Shown piece by piece: positions 54,281 through 62,052 of a stretch of 64,000 bases of DNA. This stretch comes from Mycobacterium aquaticum (GTDB taxonomy: Bacteria > Actinomycetota > Actinomycetes > Mycobacteriales > Mycobacteriaceae): positions 186,001 to 250,000 of the forward strand of contig NZ_MVHF01000004.1 of NCBI RefSeq assembly GCF_002086485.1, in the 5' to 3' direction. The position numbers were made by a program, and so were the translations under genes. The notes under the pieces are model-generated. The model was not told where the DNA came from. It was given only the letters and a program-made list of their open reading frames with translations, and made no database searches. Position 1 is the stretch's first letter; every line of letters starts with the position of its first letter.

Positions 54281-54333
54281 GTACGTAACGCCATGGCGGG
54301 AAATCGGGCGAATCACCGCCACCGCGTTACGTA
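54281..54333. repeat. Long palindrome, left copy (flanks DUF559-type gene)
   Basis: The 10-base arm TACGTAACGC (54282-54291) pairs perfectly with GCGTTACGTA (54324-54333). Inside it a second stem GGCGG (54295-54299) / CCGCC (54316-54320) closes a 16-base loop. A nearly identical copy lies just after the gene: 51 of 57 positions agree from 54281 on, loop included. It lies 36 bases before the start codon. Confidence 0.85.
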
Positions 54334-54369
54334 TGCGGAGCTGTCGGTACCCGAGGGCACACTCCGGTC

Positions 54370-55206
54370 ATGGGGGAACCATTCATCGGCAGCGAAGCGC
54401 TCGCGGCAGGGCATCTCACCCGCCACGATCTGCGAACTCGGTTTGTTGCCGTGCACCAGGACGTCTATGTGGCAAGGGGAACGCAGCCGACGGCGGTGCT
54501 CCGTGCCAAGGCGTGCTGGTTGCGGGCACGTCGGCATGGAGTGCTGGCGGGATTCTCGGCATCGGCCATGCATGGCTCCCGCTGGGTCGGCGCCGAGCTC
54601 CCGGCATACATCATCGACACCAATCGGCGACCTGCCCGCGGCATCGTCACATGGAGCGACGCCCTCGACGACGACGAAATCTGCCTGATCGCCGGCATGC
54701 GCGTCACCACTGGCGTTCGCACTGCTGTCGACCTGGCCTGCAAGTTCCCCGAATCCGTCGCGGTGCCTGCGATCGACGCGATGGCCCGCGCGACGAAAAC
54801 GAAGGTGATCGACATCGAATTGGCGGCCGAGCGGCATGCCGGTCGGAGGGGTATCAAGCGGGCTCGCACCACGCTCGCGCTGGTTGATCCTGGCGCGGAA
54901 TCGCCACGCGAAACATGGTTGCGGCTACTGGTCGTCCATGCCGGTTACCCTCCGCCCGAAACGCAGCACCCCATCTACAACGAGTTCGGCGTTCTGATCG
55001 GCGAAGTCGACATGGCATGGCCGGACGTGAAGATCGCGCTCGAATACGAAGGCCGCGATCACTTGGATCCCGATCAGCTGCGCAAGGATATCCTCCGGGT
55101 CGAGGAGATGACCAGGGCCGGCTGGATCGTCATCCGCGTCACGTGCCGCGACGGCAAGGGCGGCATCCTCAAGAGACTGGCCACGGCGTGGGCATCACGT
55201 ACGTAA
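54370..55206 (+). CDS. AbiEi-like antitoxin domain fused to DUF559 endonuclease-like domain
   Basis: A 278-residue protein. The N-terminal ~180 residues hold a helix-turn-helix type module (LTRHDLRTRFVAVHQDVYVARGT, VTTGVRTAVDLAC, as in AbiEi-type antitoxins). The C-terminal DUF559 domain belongs to the Vsr-like PD-(D/E)XK group: GEVDMAWPDVKIALEYEGRDH has the Asp and E-x-E positions, followed by GWIVIRVTCRD. The whole gene is bracketed by two near-identical palindromes; its stop TAA (55204-55206) lies inside the right copy. No toxin partner is next to it. The type is frequent in mycobacteria; function unknown. Confidence 0.8.
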   Translation: MGEPFIGSEALAAGHLTRHDLRTRFVAVHQDVYVARGTQPTAVLRAKACWLRARRHGVLAGFSASAMHGSRWVGAELPAYIIDTNRRPARGIVTWSDALDDDEICLIAGMRVTTGVRTAVDLACKFPESVAVPAIDAMARATKTKVIDIELAAERHAGRRGIKRARTTLALVDPGAESPRETWLRLLVVHAGYPPPETQHPIYNEFGVLIGEVDMAWPDVKIALEYEGRDHLDPDQLRKDILRVEEMTRAGWIVIRVTCRDGKGGILKRLATAWASRT

Positions 55207-55250
55207 CGCCACGGCGGGAAAACGGGCGAATCTCCGCCACTGCGTTACGT
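55199..55250. repeat. Long palindrome, right copy (contains the stop codon of the bracketed gene)
   Basis: ACGTAACGC (55201-55209) pairs with GCGTTACGT (55242-55250), and GGCGG (55213-55217) with CCGCC (55234-55238). Spacing and loop are those of the left copy. The TAA stop of the DUF559-type gene is in the left arm. Confidence 0.85.
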
Positions 55251-55271
55251 GCGCGCGTGTGAACGAACGAA

Positions 55272-55970
55272 CTACCCCGCGAATTCGGTTGGCAGACCGT
55301 CAATTCCGGCGCGGATGGCGAGAATCGCGTCGGCGCGGGCCTTGAGCTTGCTGCCGACGTGGGCACCCGCGTTCAACGTCGCTGCTGCTTCGGCGGCCAC
55401 CTGCTGGGCGCGGGTCAGCACGGCGTCGGGTTCGACGATCTCGTCGAGCCAGCCTGCCGCGATCGCGGCGTCGCCCGAGAACGTCGCGGCCATCGAGATG
55501 CCCCGCTGGAACGCCGCACGGGTCAGACGCATGCGCATGATCTCGATCGCGGCGATCGGCAGCGTCATCCCGATCGCGACCTCGTTGGCCTGACAGCGCG
55601 ACTTCGGCGACCCCACCCGGTGATCACCGGAGAGCAGCAGGAAGGACCCCATCGCGATCGCCGGTCCGGTCGCGGCCATGATGACCGGGACTGGGAAGGT
55701 CAGGCAGCGCAGCGACAGCTCGAAACCGCCGGCCAGCATGGCCAGTGTCGCCTGCGTGTCGCCCGACGCGAAGACACTCAAGTCGAAGCCGCCGCTGAAC
55801 ACCTTGGCGTTGCCGGCCAGCACGACTGCTTTGGCGCCGTCCTCCACTGTGCGGTCGAGCGCGGAATTGATCTCACCCTGCATGGCCGGTGACAGCGCAT
55901 TGACCTTGCCGTCGTCCAGCGTGAGGGTTGCGACGGACTCATTGAGCTCGTAGCTCACCAGGCTGCTCAT
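55272..55970 (-). CDS. echA3: Enoyl-CoA hydratase/isomerase-family protein (EchA3-like)
   Basis: A 232-residue crotonase. The oxyanion-hole stretch reads AVVLAGNAKVFSGGFDLSVF and the second is IMAATGPAIAMGSFLLLSGDHRVG. The order recC then this gene matches Rv0631c-Rv0632c (echA3) in M. tuberculosis. The usual Glu residues of true hydratases are replaced (AMGSFLLL), so an isomerase- or hydrolase-like activity may be more likely. Start at ATG 55970. Confidence 0.87.
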   Translation of the reverse strand: MSSLVSYELNESVATLTLDDGKVNALSPAMQGEINSALDRTVEDGAKAVVLAGNAKVFSGGFDLSVFASGDTQATLAMLAGGFELSLRCLTFPVPVIMAATGPAIAMGSFLLLSGDHRVGSPKSRCQANEVAIGMTLPIAAIEIMRMRLTRAAFQRGISMAATFSGDAAIAAGWLDEIVEPDAVLTRAQQVAAEAAATLNAGAHVGSKLKARADAILAIRAGIDGLPTEFAG

Positions 55971-55996
55971 CGCACAGATCGTACGGGCGGCCTTGT

Positions 55997-56854
55997 TCAG
56001 GCGTTGTGGCGCCCGCGCGGGTTGATCAGCTCGGTCTCGGGATCGTCGTCGTCGTAATCCTCGTCGTCGTCCTCGTCATCGGTGGTCTCATAGCGGCGCT
56101 TCCACCGCTCGCGGACCTCCGCGCCGAGCGCGTTGATGCGGTTGATCTCCGAACGCAGCGTTTGCTCGTCGGTCTCCTTGGCCGCGTATTGGAAGTAGTT
56201 GAGAACACCGCGCAGCAGCTCCAGCTTCTGCTTCTCCTGGCGGGCCCGGTCGTGGGTGGTCAGCAGTTCCATGCGGTCCACCGGCGGTAGCGTCGCCCAG
56301 TCGAGGACGGCCGTGTTGCGGAACTTCTTGCCGGCAGGTTTGCCGCCCGAGGGCGGCTGATCGTAATAGGTGACGGCGCCGTCGAATCGCGACGCGATGG
56401 CCTCGCCGAGCTGTTTGCGGTCCAGCGCCGAATCCCACACGATCCGCCATTCCTGCGACGGGGCCAGGTAGGGAATCTCCGCGGGCAGATTCAGCGGGAC
56501 TATGTCGACGTAGTTGTCGTCGTAGGAACTCTCGTACTTACCGACGGTGGGCGGGTTGGCGAATTCGAAGCGCAACCCATAGGCCGGGGTCTGGCCGTAG
56601 TTGCGCACGACCAGTTCGACCAGATGCCAGTCGGATCCGCTGGGCTCCATGAACATCGAGACGTTCGGCTGGGTCAGCTCGGCGCGTTTGTCCCTGGCCT
56701 TGAGGTACTGGCGCCAGCCGTAGATCAGTGCGGCGACGACGACAGCGATGGCGACCCACGCCGCCACCGCCGTCCACGCGCCAGGATCGAATTCAGCCAA
56801 CTCACGCCCCCGATCGGTGATTGAACCCGTGATGCCCACAAAAGTCCCCACCAC
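55997..56854 (-). CDS. Single-pass membrane protein with acidic tail
   Basis: A 285-residue protein with one membrane helix (WTAVAAWVAIAVVVAALIYGW) near residues 28-48, a folded cytoplasmic or surface part (SMFMEPSGSDWHLVELVVRNYGQTPAYGLRFEF, beta type), then a helix and a highly acidic stretch (DDEDDDEDYDDDD). No family function known to me. It may be cotranscribed with echA3 (26 bases apart). Confidence 0.7.
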   Translation of the reverse strand: MVGTFVGITGSITDRGRELAEFDPGAWTAVAAWVAIAVVVAALIYGWRQYLKARDKRAELTQPNVSMFMEPSGSDWHLVELVVRNYGQTPAYGLRFEFANPPTVGKYESSYDDNYVDIVPLNLPAEIPYLAPSQEWRIVWDSALDRKQLGEAIASRFDGAVTYYDQPPSGGKPAGKKFRNTAVLDWATLPPVDRMELLTTHDRARQEKQKLELLRGVLNYFQYAAKETDEQTLRSEINRINALGAEVRERWKRRYETTDDEDDDEDYDDDDPETELINPRGRHNA

Positions 56855-56906
56855 AGGCTTATATCACGTACGGATGAGTGCCGCGCCGATCGTGGTCAGC
56901 AAAGTT

Positions 56907-57899
56907 TCAGGATGCGGCTGCCGTGAGGACGACGGGCGCCGCGGGCTCGGCCTGAGTCGGCACGGGCAGCAGTCGCTCGCCACGGGCCAGCCAATCGGTG
57001 TCGGCCCACTCGATGCGGGCAGGCAGGCGCCGCCAATACTGCGGGTGCGCGCGCAGATACAGCTCGACACTGGCGTGCACGGGGGCGTCCAGCGGCGGTC
57101 GGACCATGCCGAAGGTCGGTGCCGTACCGGCCAGCGCATCCAGGTCGGTGGGAGTGGACAGGCGCATGGGGACCCGCAGGCCGGCGTCGACAGCCCCGTC
57201 GAGCATCCAGTCCATCGCGATGTCGGCCAGCGCCCAGCACGCGCCGGTACCGCCGGCGATGTCGCAGTGCCCGCCGCGGAACCAGACCTCGTCGATGGCG
57301 CCGCCGTCCCGTGAAGCCGGGCGCAAGGCGTCGATGGCCAGGGCGTGCCGTCCGTTTTCGACATTGGTCAGCGGGGCGGTCCGGCGGCCCGCCCCGGGAA
57401 TCCGGACGACATCCCACAGGCCCAAAAAGCGTACAGGGACACTACTTTCGCCGTTTCCGATCAATTCGGCAGCCAAGCCTTTGACATGTTCCCAGTCCTG
57501 CGGGGTGCGTGCCGTGCGCGGCAGGGCGTAGGTCGCCAGCGCGTAGCTGACCAGATCGTCTGACCCCTCCGGCAACAACCCGACCGATCCGAGCAGTGCG
57601 GCCAATTCGCGGGCCCGGTGCCCGCCGTCTGCCCCGCCGAACAGGTAGATGGCATCGCCGGGTTCCCAGCAGTCACCGAGAAAGCGGTAGGCCTCCAGGA
57701 GTGCACCACGGGCTTCGGTCACGGCGGCGGCGCGACGGCGCCGGGAGAATCTCATGCGAGACGACGTAGCGCCCGAGTGGTACCAGCCGAGCTGATCATC
57801 ATCGATGTCCAGCAACCGGAACAACGCTTCAGTATTGGTCGCGTCTCGTGGACCGGGACGCTCATCTGTGTGGTCGAAACACAACACTATGTTTTTCAC
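56907..57899 (-). CDS. DUF2235-type alpha/beta hydrolase with changed nucleophile elbow
   Basis: A 330-residue protein of the DUF2235 (Tle1-like phospholipase) family: it begins KNIVLCFDHTDE (cf. FDGTGNE), has LGLWDVVRIPG with the Asp and WFRGGHCDIAGG with the His. At the nucleophile elbow the usual G-F-S-R-G reads GGADGG, so the Ser is Ala90 and the Arg is Asp91. The hydrolase chemistry is therefore doubtful. In T6SS bacteria such proteins are toxins; in mycobacteria their role is not known. Confidence 0.78.
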   Translation of the reverse strand: MKNIVLCFDHTDERPGPRDATNTEALFRLLDIDDDQLGWYHSGATSSRMRFSRRRRAAAVTEARGALLEAYRFLGDCWEPGDAIYLFGGADGGHRARELAALLGSVGLLPEGSDDLVSYALATYALPRTARTPQDWEHVKGLAAELIGNGESSVPVRFLGLWDVVRIPGAGRRTAPLTNVENGRHALAIDALRPASRDGGAIDEVWFRGGHCDIAGGTGACWALADIAMDWMLDGAVDAGLRVPMRLSTPTDLDALAGTAPTFGMVRPPLDAPVHASVELYLRAHPQYWRRLPARIEWADTDWLARGERLLPVPTQAEPAAPVVLTAAAS

Positions 57900-58128
57900 A
57901 ACGGCCCCCGACCGAACAAACGAGGAAGACTGCTCAATCAGTTTGCCGGGATATCGAAACAGTGTCCTGAGTATCGCGCTACTCTATTTGGCCGCTCACG
58001 CGGGTCCTTGCGAATGCAACGGTATTGGCGACGAAGTCGCCCGCAACACCGCGACATGCAGGAAGGTTCCGTCGCGGCCGGTGGAGAAGCCGGTCAGATC
58101 GGTGGTCGGCGAGCCTGGAACGTGGCTG

Positions 58129-58842
58129 TCAGCCGCCCATCAGCGAGCGCCACTGCTGCAGGTCGGAAGCGCGGTACACGTAGTTGCTGCGCTTGACCTC
58201 CGCCAGTGGTGCGCTGGGCTCGGCCGAGTACCAGTGGCCGGGGAACACCGTCGGGTCGCCGGGCAGCTGGGCCAGCGATTGCAGGCTGCGGAACATGTCG
58301 TCGACGTTGCCGCCAGGAAAGTCGGTGCGGCCACAGCCCTCGAGGAAGAGCGTGTCGCCTGCCACCAGACGCCCGTCGAGCAGGAAGCACTGACTGCCGG
58401 GCGTGTGGCCGGGCGTGTGCAGCAACTCGATGTCGACGGCGCCGACGCCGACCTTGTCGCCGTGCTGATGACGGGTCAGGCTGCTCAGCGGGATCCCGGT
58501 GACACGCGAAACCCATTCGGCCTCATGGGTATTGACGTGCACGGGGACCTCGGTGCGGTCCAGTAGCTCGGCCAGGCCCTTGAGCTCGAAGCCCATCATC
58601 GACCCGCCGACGTGGTCGGGGTGATGGTGGGTGACCAGCACGCCCGCCAAGCGCATGCCGTCGGCTTCCAGCGCATCGACCAGATCACCCGCCGCGTAGG
58701 CCGGGTCCACCACCAGTGCCTCACCCGTCTCGCGATCGCCGATCAGGTAGGCGAAGTTGCGCATCTGCTGGGCGATCATGTCGTCGGCGGCGAAGTCGCG
58801 ACCGGACAAGAGCTGCTTGAAGTAGAGGCGATCCTGAGGCAT
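58129..58842 (-). CDS. Metallo-beta-lactamase-fold hydrolase, glyoxalase II-like
   Basis: A 237-residue enzyme, the same length as Rv0634c. Zinc motif THHHPDHVGG gives His72, His74, Asp76 and His77, then HTPGHTPGSQCFLLDG, LFLEGCGRTDFPGG and the last His in PGHWY. It splits S-lactoylglutathione-like thioesters or is a persulfide-type hydrolase. ATG 58842 was taken because of length and the RLYFKQLLSG start. It diverges from nsrR. Confidence 0.9.
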   Translation of the reverse strand: MPQDRLYFKQLLSGRDFAADDMIAQQMRNFAYLIGDRETGEALVVDPAYAAGDLVDALEADGMRLAGVLVTHHHPDHVGGSMMGFELKGLAELLDRTEVPVHVNTHEAEWVSRVTGIPLSSLTRHQHGDKVGVGAVDIELLHTPGHTPGSQCFLLDGRLVAGDTLFLEGCGRTDFPGGNVDDMFRSLQSLAQLPGDPTVFPGHWYSAEPSAPLAEVKRSNYVYRASDLQQWRSLMGG

Positions 58843-58906
58843 CTGCCCATCATTGCAGGTCAAAAAACCGCACTTCACGCGGTGTTTAACAGCACAGCGC
58901 AAAAAG

Positions 58907-58923
58907 TCGCATCGGAAATGCGG
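58907..58923 (+). promoter_or_regulatory. Candidate NsrR operator with overlapping promoter
   Basis: TCGCAT-cggaa-ATGCGG is a near-perfect inverted repeat (5 of 6 pairs), in an A+T-rich stretch directly before a TTTATAG -10-like sequence (58926-58932) and the nsrR start at 58942. A second repeat ACCGC-actt-cac-GCGGT (58867-58883) lies nearer the glyoxalase II gene. Autoregulation by NsrR is the likely use. Confidence 0.55.
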
Positions 58924-58941
58924 AATTTATAGCGTGAAGCC

Positions 58942-59400
58942 ATGCAACTCACCCGGTTCACCGACCTGGGCCTGCGCACGCTGATGCTGCTGGCCTCGGC
59001 CGAGTCGGCAGGCCGCCGGGTCACCACACGCACCATCGCGGTGAGTGCCAACGCGTCCGAACACCACGTCGCCAAGGCCGTGTCGAGGCTCGCGGAGCTC
59101 GGCATGGTGCACGCCCGGCGCGGCCGGGTCGGGGGGCTGGTGCTGACCGAGGCCGGCCGGACCGCGTCGATCGGCGCGCTGGTGCGGGAACTCGAAGGCG
59201 ACCGCGAGGTCATCGAATGCGGCGGCGACAATCCCTGCCCGTTGATCGCCGCATGCCGGCTACGCCGCGCGTTGGCCGACGCCAAAGCGGCCTTCTACCG
59301 CGAACTCGACCGCTACACCGTCACTGATCTGTCAGGAGGCATCGGCTTCTCGGCCGGCCTCCCGATCGTTTTACAACTCACCGGAGAAAGGACCCAATGA
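58942..59400 (+). CDS. nsrR: Rrf2-family nitric-oxide sensor NsrR
   Basis: A 152-residue Fe-S regulator. It starts QLTRFTDLGLRTLMLLA, has the winged-helix core ASEHHVAKAVSRLAELGMV, and three cysteines at 93, 99 and 105 (ECGGDNPCPLIAAC). With Asp8 these match the four [4Fe-4S] ligands of Streptomyces coelicolor NsrR. The protein loses its cluster on contact with NO and releases its targets. It overlaps hmp by ATGA, so the two are one operon. Confidence 0.93.
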   Translation: MQLTRFTDLGLRTLMLLASAESAGRRVTTRTIAVSANASEHHVAKAVSRLAELGMVHARRGRVGGLVLTEAGRTASIGALVRELEGDREVIECGGDNPCPLIAACRLRRALADAKAAFYRELDRYTVTDLSGGIGFSAGLPIVLQLTGERTQ

Positions 59401-60635
59401 TGACCGTCACCACGCCCGAGCCCTCAGCCGTAAGGGTCGAGCTCGAACCGCACCACGCCGAGATCGTCAAGGCGACGCTGCCGTTGATCGGTGCGAACAT
59501 CGACGAGATCACCAAGGAGTTCTACCGCCGGCTGTTCGGCAACCACCCGGCGTTGTTGCGCAACCTGTTCAACCGCGGCAACCAGGCGCAGGGATCGCAG
59601 CAGCGCGCGCTGGCCGCGTCGATCGCGACCTTCGCCACCCATCTGGTCGATCCGGCGCTGCCCCATCCGGTCGAGCTGCTGTCGCGGATCGGGCACAAGC
59701 ACGCCTCGTTGGGGGTGACCGCCGAGTTGTATCCCGTTGTCCAGGAGAACCTGTTCGCGGCAATCGTCGAGGTGCTCGGCGCCGAGACGGTGACGGCCGA
59801 GGTGGCCGAAGCGTGGGACCGCGTCTACTGGATCATGGCCGACACGCTCATCGAGCTGGAGAACGGGCTCTACTCCGGCGCGGGCGTCGAGCCCGGTGAC
59901 GTGTTCCGCCGGCTGCGGGTGGTGGCGCGCGTCGACGACCCGTCGGGTGCCGTGCTCGTCACCGTCGGCTCCGATTCGCCCGTGAACTTCCTTCCGGGCC
60001 AATATGTTTCGGTGGGCGTGACGCTGCCCGACGGGGCACGCCAGCTGCGTCAGTACAGCCTCGTCAACGATGCCGGAACCACCGACCTGACCTTCGCCGT
60101 CAAGCCGGTCGACGCGAGCGCGACCCAGCCCGCCGGTGAGGTGTCGAACTGGATTCGCGCCAACCTGTGTGTCGGCGACCTGCTCGACGTCACCGTGCCG
60201 TTCGGCGACTTGCACGAGTCCGCCGCGGAGGACAAGGTGCTCATGCTGATCTCGGCAGGCATCGGCATCACCCCGATGATCGGCATCCTGGAGCACCTCG
60301 CCGCCGAGCGGCCCGACACCCAGGTGCGGGTGCTGCACGCCGACCGCAGCGACACCAGCCATCCGCTGCGGGAACGCCAGCACGAGCTGGTCGAGGCGCT
60401 GCCGAACTCCAGCCTCGACGTCTGGTACGAGGACGGCATCACCGCGGGCACCCCGGGCGTACACCCGGGCCTGCTGAACCTGGCGGGTATCGAGCTGCCG
60501 GTCGGCGCCGAGATCTACCTGTGCGGTGGGGCGGGCTTCGTCGCGGCGGTGCGGACCCAGCTGGGCGAGCGCGGGATCGACCTGCAGCGGGTGCACTGCG
60601 AGCTGTTCGCGCCCAACGATTGGCTGCTCGACTGA
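59397..60635 (+). CDS. hmp: Nitric oxide dioxygenase (flavohemoprotein)
   Basis: A 412-residue flavohemoglobin. The globin part (residues ~15-150) has the haem-pocket region IGHKHASLGV with proximal His102. Next are the FAD-binding RQYSLVN motif and GEVSNWIRANL, then the NAD-binding part with LISAGIGITPMIGIL and the C-terminal LCGGAGFVAAVR. It oxidises NO to nitrate with O2 and NAD(P)H. The start lies inside the nsrR stop (ATGA). Regulation by NsrR is expected. Confidence 0.94.
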   Translation: MMTVTTPEPSAVRVELEPHHAEIVKATLPLIGANIDEITKEFYRRLFGNHPALLRNLFNRGNQAQGSQQRALAASIATFATHLVDPALPHPVELLSRIGHKHASLGVTAELYPVVQENLFAAIVEVLGAETVTAEVAEAWDRVYWIMADTLIELENGLYSGAGVEPGDVFRRLRVVARVDDPSGAVLVTVGSDSPVNFLPGQYVSVGVTLPDGARQLRQYSLVNDAGTTDLTFAVKPVDASATQPAGEVSNWIRANLCVGDLLDVTVPFGDLHESAAEDKVLMLISAGIGITPMIGILEHLAAERPDTQVRVLHADRSDTSHPLRERQHELVEALPNSSLDVWYEDGITAGTPGVHPGLLNLAGIELPVGAEIYLCGGAGFVAAVRTQLGERGIDLQRVHCELFAPNDWLLD

Positions 60636-60653
60636 CCCCTCAGCGCCGAAAAT

Positions 60654-60704
60654 GCCTCCCGGCAGCCGTGTTGACCAGCGGTTTGGTGCGGCTGCCGGGG
60701 AGGC
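60654..60704 (+). terminator. Probable terminator of nsrR-hmp
   Basis: GCCTCCCGGCAGCCG (60654-60668) pairs with CGGCTGCCGGGGAGGC (60689-60704), a long GC-rich hairpin with one bulged base, starting 18 bases after the hmp stop. No U-run follows, which is usual in mycobacteria. TTTGGT (60682-60687) in its loop side and TACCCT (60707-60712) right after it may form the tRNA promoter. Confidence 0.55.
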
Positions 60705-60754
60705 TGTACCCTCTTTAAGGCCCACGGCTTACAGCCGCGGGCCGAAGTAGATAG

Positions 60755-60827
60755 GCCCCCTTAGCTCAGTCGGCAGAGCGTTTCCATGGTAAGGAAAAGG
60801 TCAACGGTTCGATTCCGTTAGGGGGCT
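60755..60827 (+). tRNA. thrT: tRNA-Thr (anticodon GGT)
   Basis: Cloverleaf with acceptor GCCCCCT/AGGGGGC, D-arm with GCTCAGTCGGCAGAGC, anticodon stem TTTCC/GGAAA closing the loop ATGGTAA (anticodon GGT), and T-arm ACGGTTCGATTCCGT. 73 nt without CCA. The order tRNA-Thr, tRNA-Met, rpmG, hadA is that of M. tuberculosis. Confidence 0.96.
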
Positions 60828-60860
60828 CGGTGGTCGCGGAGCGATGCCCGTGCCTATCGG

Positions 60861-60934
60861 GGCGGTGTAGCTCAGCTGGTTAGAGCGCACGACTCATAAT
60901 CGTGAGGTCGGGGGATCGAGCCCCCCCACCGCTA
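60861..60934 (+). tRNA. metT: tRNA-Met (anticodon CAT, elongator)
   Basis: Acceptor GGCGGTG/CACCGCT (first pair G-U), D-arm with GCTCAGCTGGTTAGAGC, anticodon stem CACGA/TCGTG with loop CTCATAA (CAT), and T-arm GGGGGATCGAGCCCCC. 74 nt. The first base pair and the D-arm fit elongator rather than initiator tRNA. Confidence 0.95.
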
Positions 60935-60969
60935 CAGGGACAAGTAAGACGTGAAAGAGGGCAGCTGAC

Positions 60970-61137
60970 GTGGCGTCGAGTACGGACGTTCGGCCGAAGA
61001 TCACTTTGGCCTGCGAGGTGTGCAAGCACCGCAACTACATCACCAAGAAGAACCGCCGCAACGACCCCGACCGGCTGGAAATCAAGAAGTTCTGCCCGAA
61101 CTGCGGACACCACCAGCCGCACAAAGAGTCGCGGTAG
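60970..61137 (+). CDS. rpmG: Ribosomal protein bL33
   Basis: A 55-residue ribosomal protein with a GTG start. Zinc-type bL33: CEVC near residue 15 and CPNCG near residue 41, with [20 protein letters not shown] between. It lies between tRNA-Met and hadA, 10 bases before the hadA start. Mycobacterial genomes carry a second, cysteine-free copy elsewhere; this one is the C+ form. Confidence 0.95.
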   Translation: MASSTDVRPKITLACEVCKHRNYITKKNRRNDPDRLEIKKFCPNCGHHQPHKESR

Positions 61138-61147
61138 CCCAACGCTC

Positions 61148-61624
61148 GTGGCTCTATCGTCGAAGCTCGTCGGGAAGCACTTTCGCTATCCCGAGCACTA
61201 CGAGGTCGGTCGCGAGAAAATCCGGGAGCACGCGCTCGCCGTCAAGAACGACGACGCGTACTTTCACGACGAGAAGGCCGCGGCTGAACTCGGGCACACC
61301 AAGCTGCCGGCGGCGCTGACCTTCATCTGCATCTTCGGCTACCAGGCGCAGTTGGCGTTCTTGAACAACGCCAACATCGGTGTCGAAGACGCCCAGATCG
61401 TCCAGGTCGACCAGGCACTGAAGTTCGTCAAGCCGATTTTCGCGGGCGACAAGCTCTTCGCTGACGTCTACGTCGACTCGGTTCGACAGGCGCACGGCAC
61501 CGATCTCATCGTGTTCAAGACCATCATCACCGATGACGCCGGTGACGTTGTGCAGGAGACCTTTACGGCCCTTGCGGGCCGCACGGGCGAAGATGGAGAG
61601 GGCTTTACTGATGGCGCTGCGTGA
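61148..61624 (+). CDS. hadA: (3R)-hydroxyacyl-ACP dehydratase subunit HadA
   Basis: A 158-residue hotdog-fold protein, the same length as Rv0635, and nearly collinear with it: KHFRYPEHYEVGREKIREHALAV, PAALTFICIFGYQAQ, AQIVQVDQALKF and HGTDLIVFKTIITDDAGDVVQETFTALAGR. It is the non-catalytic, chain-binding partner of HadB in the FAS-II dehydratase for mycolic acids. GTG start 10 bases after rpmG. Confidence 0.97.
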   Translation: MALSSKLVGKHFRYPEHYEVGREKIREHALAVKNDDAYFHDEKAAAELGHTKLPAALTFICIFGYQAQLAFLNNANIGVEDAQIVQVDQALKFVKPIFAGDKLFADVYVDSVRQAHGTDLIVFKTIITDDAGDVVQETFTALAGRTGEDGEGFTDGAA

Positions 61625-62039
61625 GTTCAGTTCGGTCAAGGTGGGGGACACGCTTCCGGAGCGGATCATCCCGCTGACCCGTAGTGACCTGGTCAACTAC
61701 GCGGGTGTTTCCGGCGACCTGAACCCGATCCACTGGGACGACGAGATCGCCAAGCAGGTCGGCCTCGACACCGCCATCGCGCACGGCATGCTCACCATGG
61801 GCCTGGGCGGCGGCTACGTCACCTCCTGGGTCGGGGATCCCGCAGCGGTGAAGGAATACAACGTCCGGTTCACCGCAGTGGTGCCGGTACCCAACGACGG
61901 CGTCGGCGCGGAGATCGTCTTCAACGGCCGGATCAAGTCCGTCGACCCCGAGGACAAACTGGTCACCATCGCCATCTCGGCCACCACCGGCGGGAAGAAG
62001 ATCTTCGGGCGCGCTGTCGCCACCGCACAACTGGCTTAG
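61611..62039 (+). CDS. hadB: (3R)-hydroxyacyl-ACP dehydratase subunit HadB
   Basis: A 142-residue catalytic hotdog subunit, as long as Rv0636. The hydratase-2 motif is GVSGDLNPIHWDDEIAKQVGL, with catalytic Asp and His, then IAHGMLTMGLGGGYVTSW. Starts 14 bases inside hadA. HadAB and HadBC dehydrate the growing FAS-II chain; they are targets of thiacetazone and isoxyl. Confidence 0.97.
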   Translation: MALREFSSVKVGDTLPERIIPLTRSDLVNYAGVSGDLNPIHWDDEIAKQVGLDTAIAHGMLTMGLGGGYVTSWVGDPAAVKEYNVRFTAVVPVPNDGVGAEIVFNGRIKSVDPEDKLVTIAISATTGGKKIFGRAVATAQLA

Positions 62040-62052
62040 GGAGGTTGAGGGC

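Noticed and set aside
54281..55250. Reading the two palindromes as a CRISPR array
   Set aside because: There are only two copies, separated by a complete gene; no cas gene and no regular spacers.
60721..60741. Hairpin GGCT-tac-AGCC before tRNA-Thr as a riboswitch or T-box
   Set aside because: Too short, with no T-box sequence, and it precedes tRNA genes; probably chance or part of the promoter leader.
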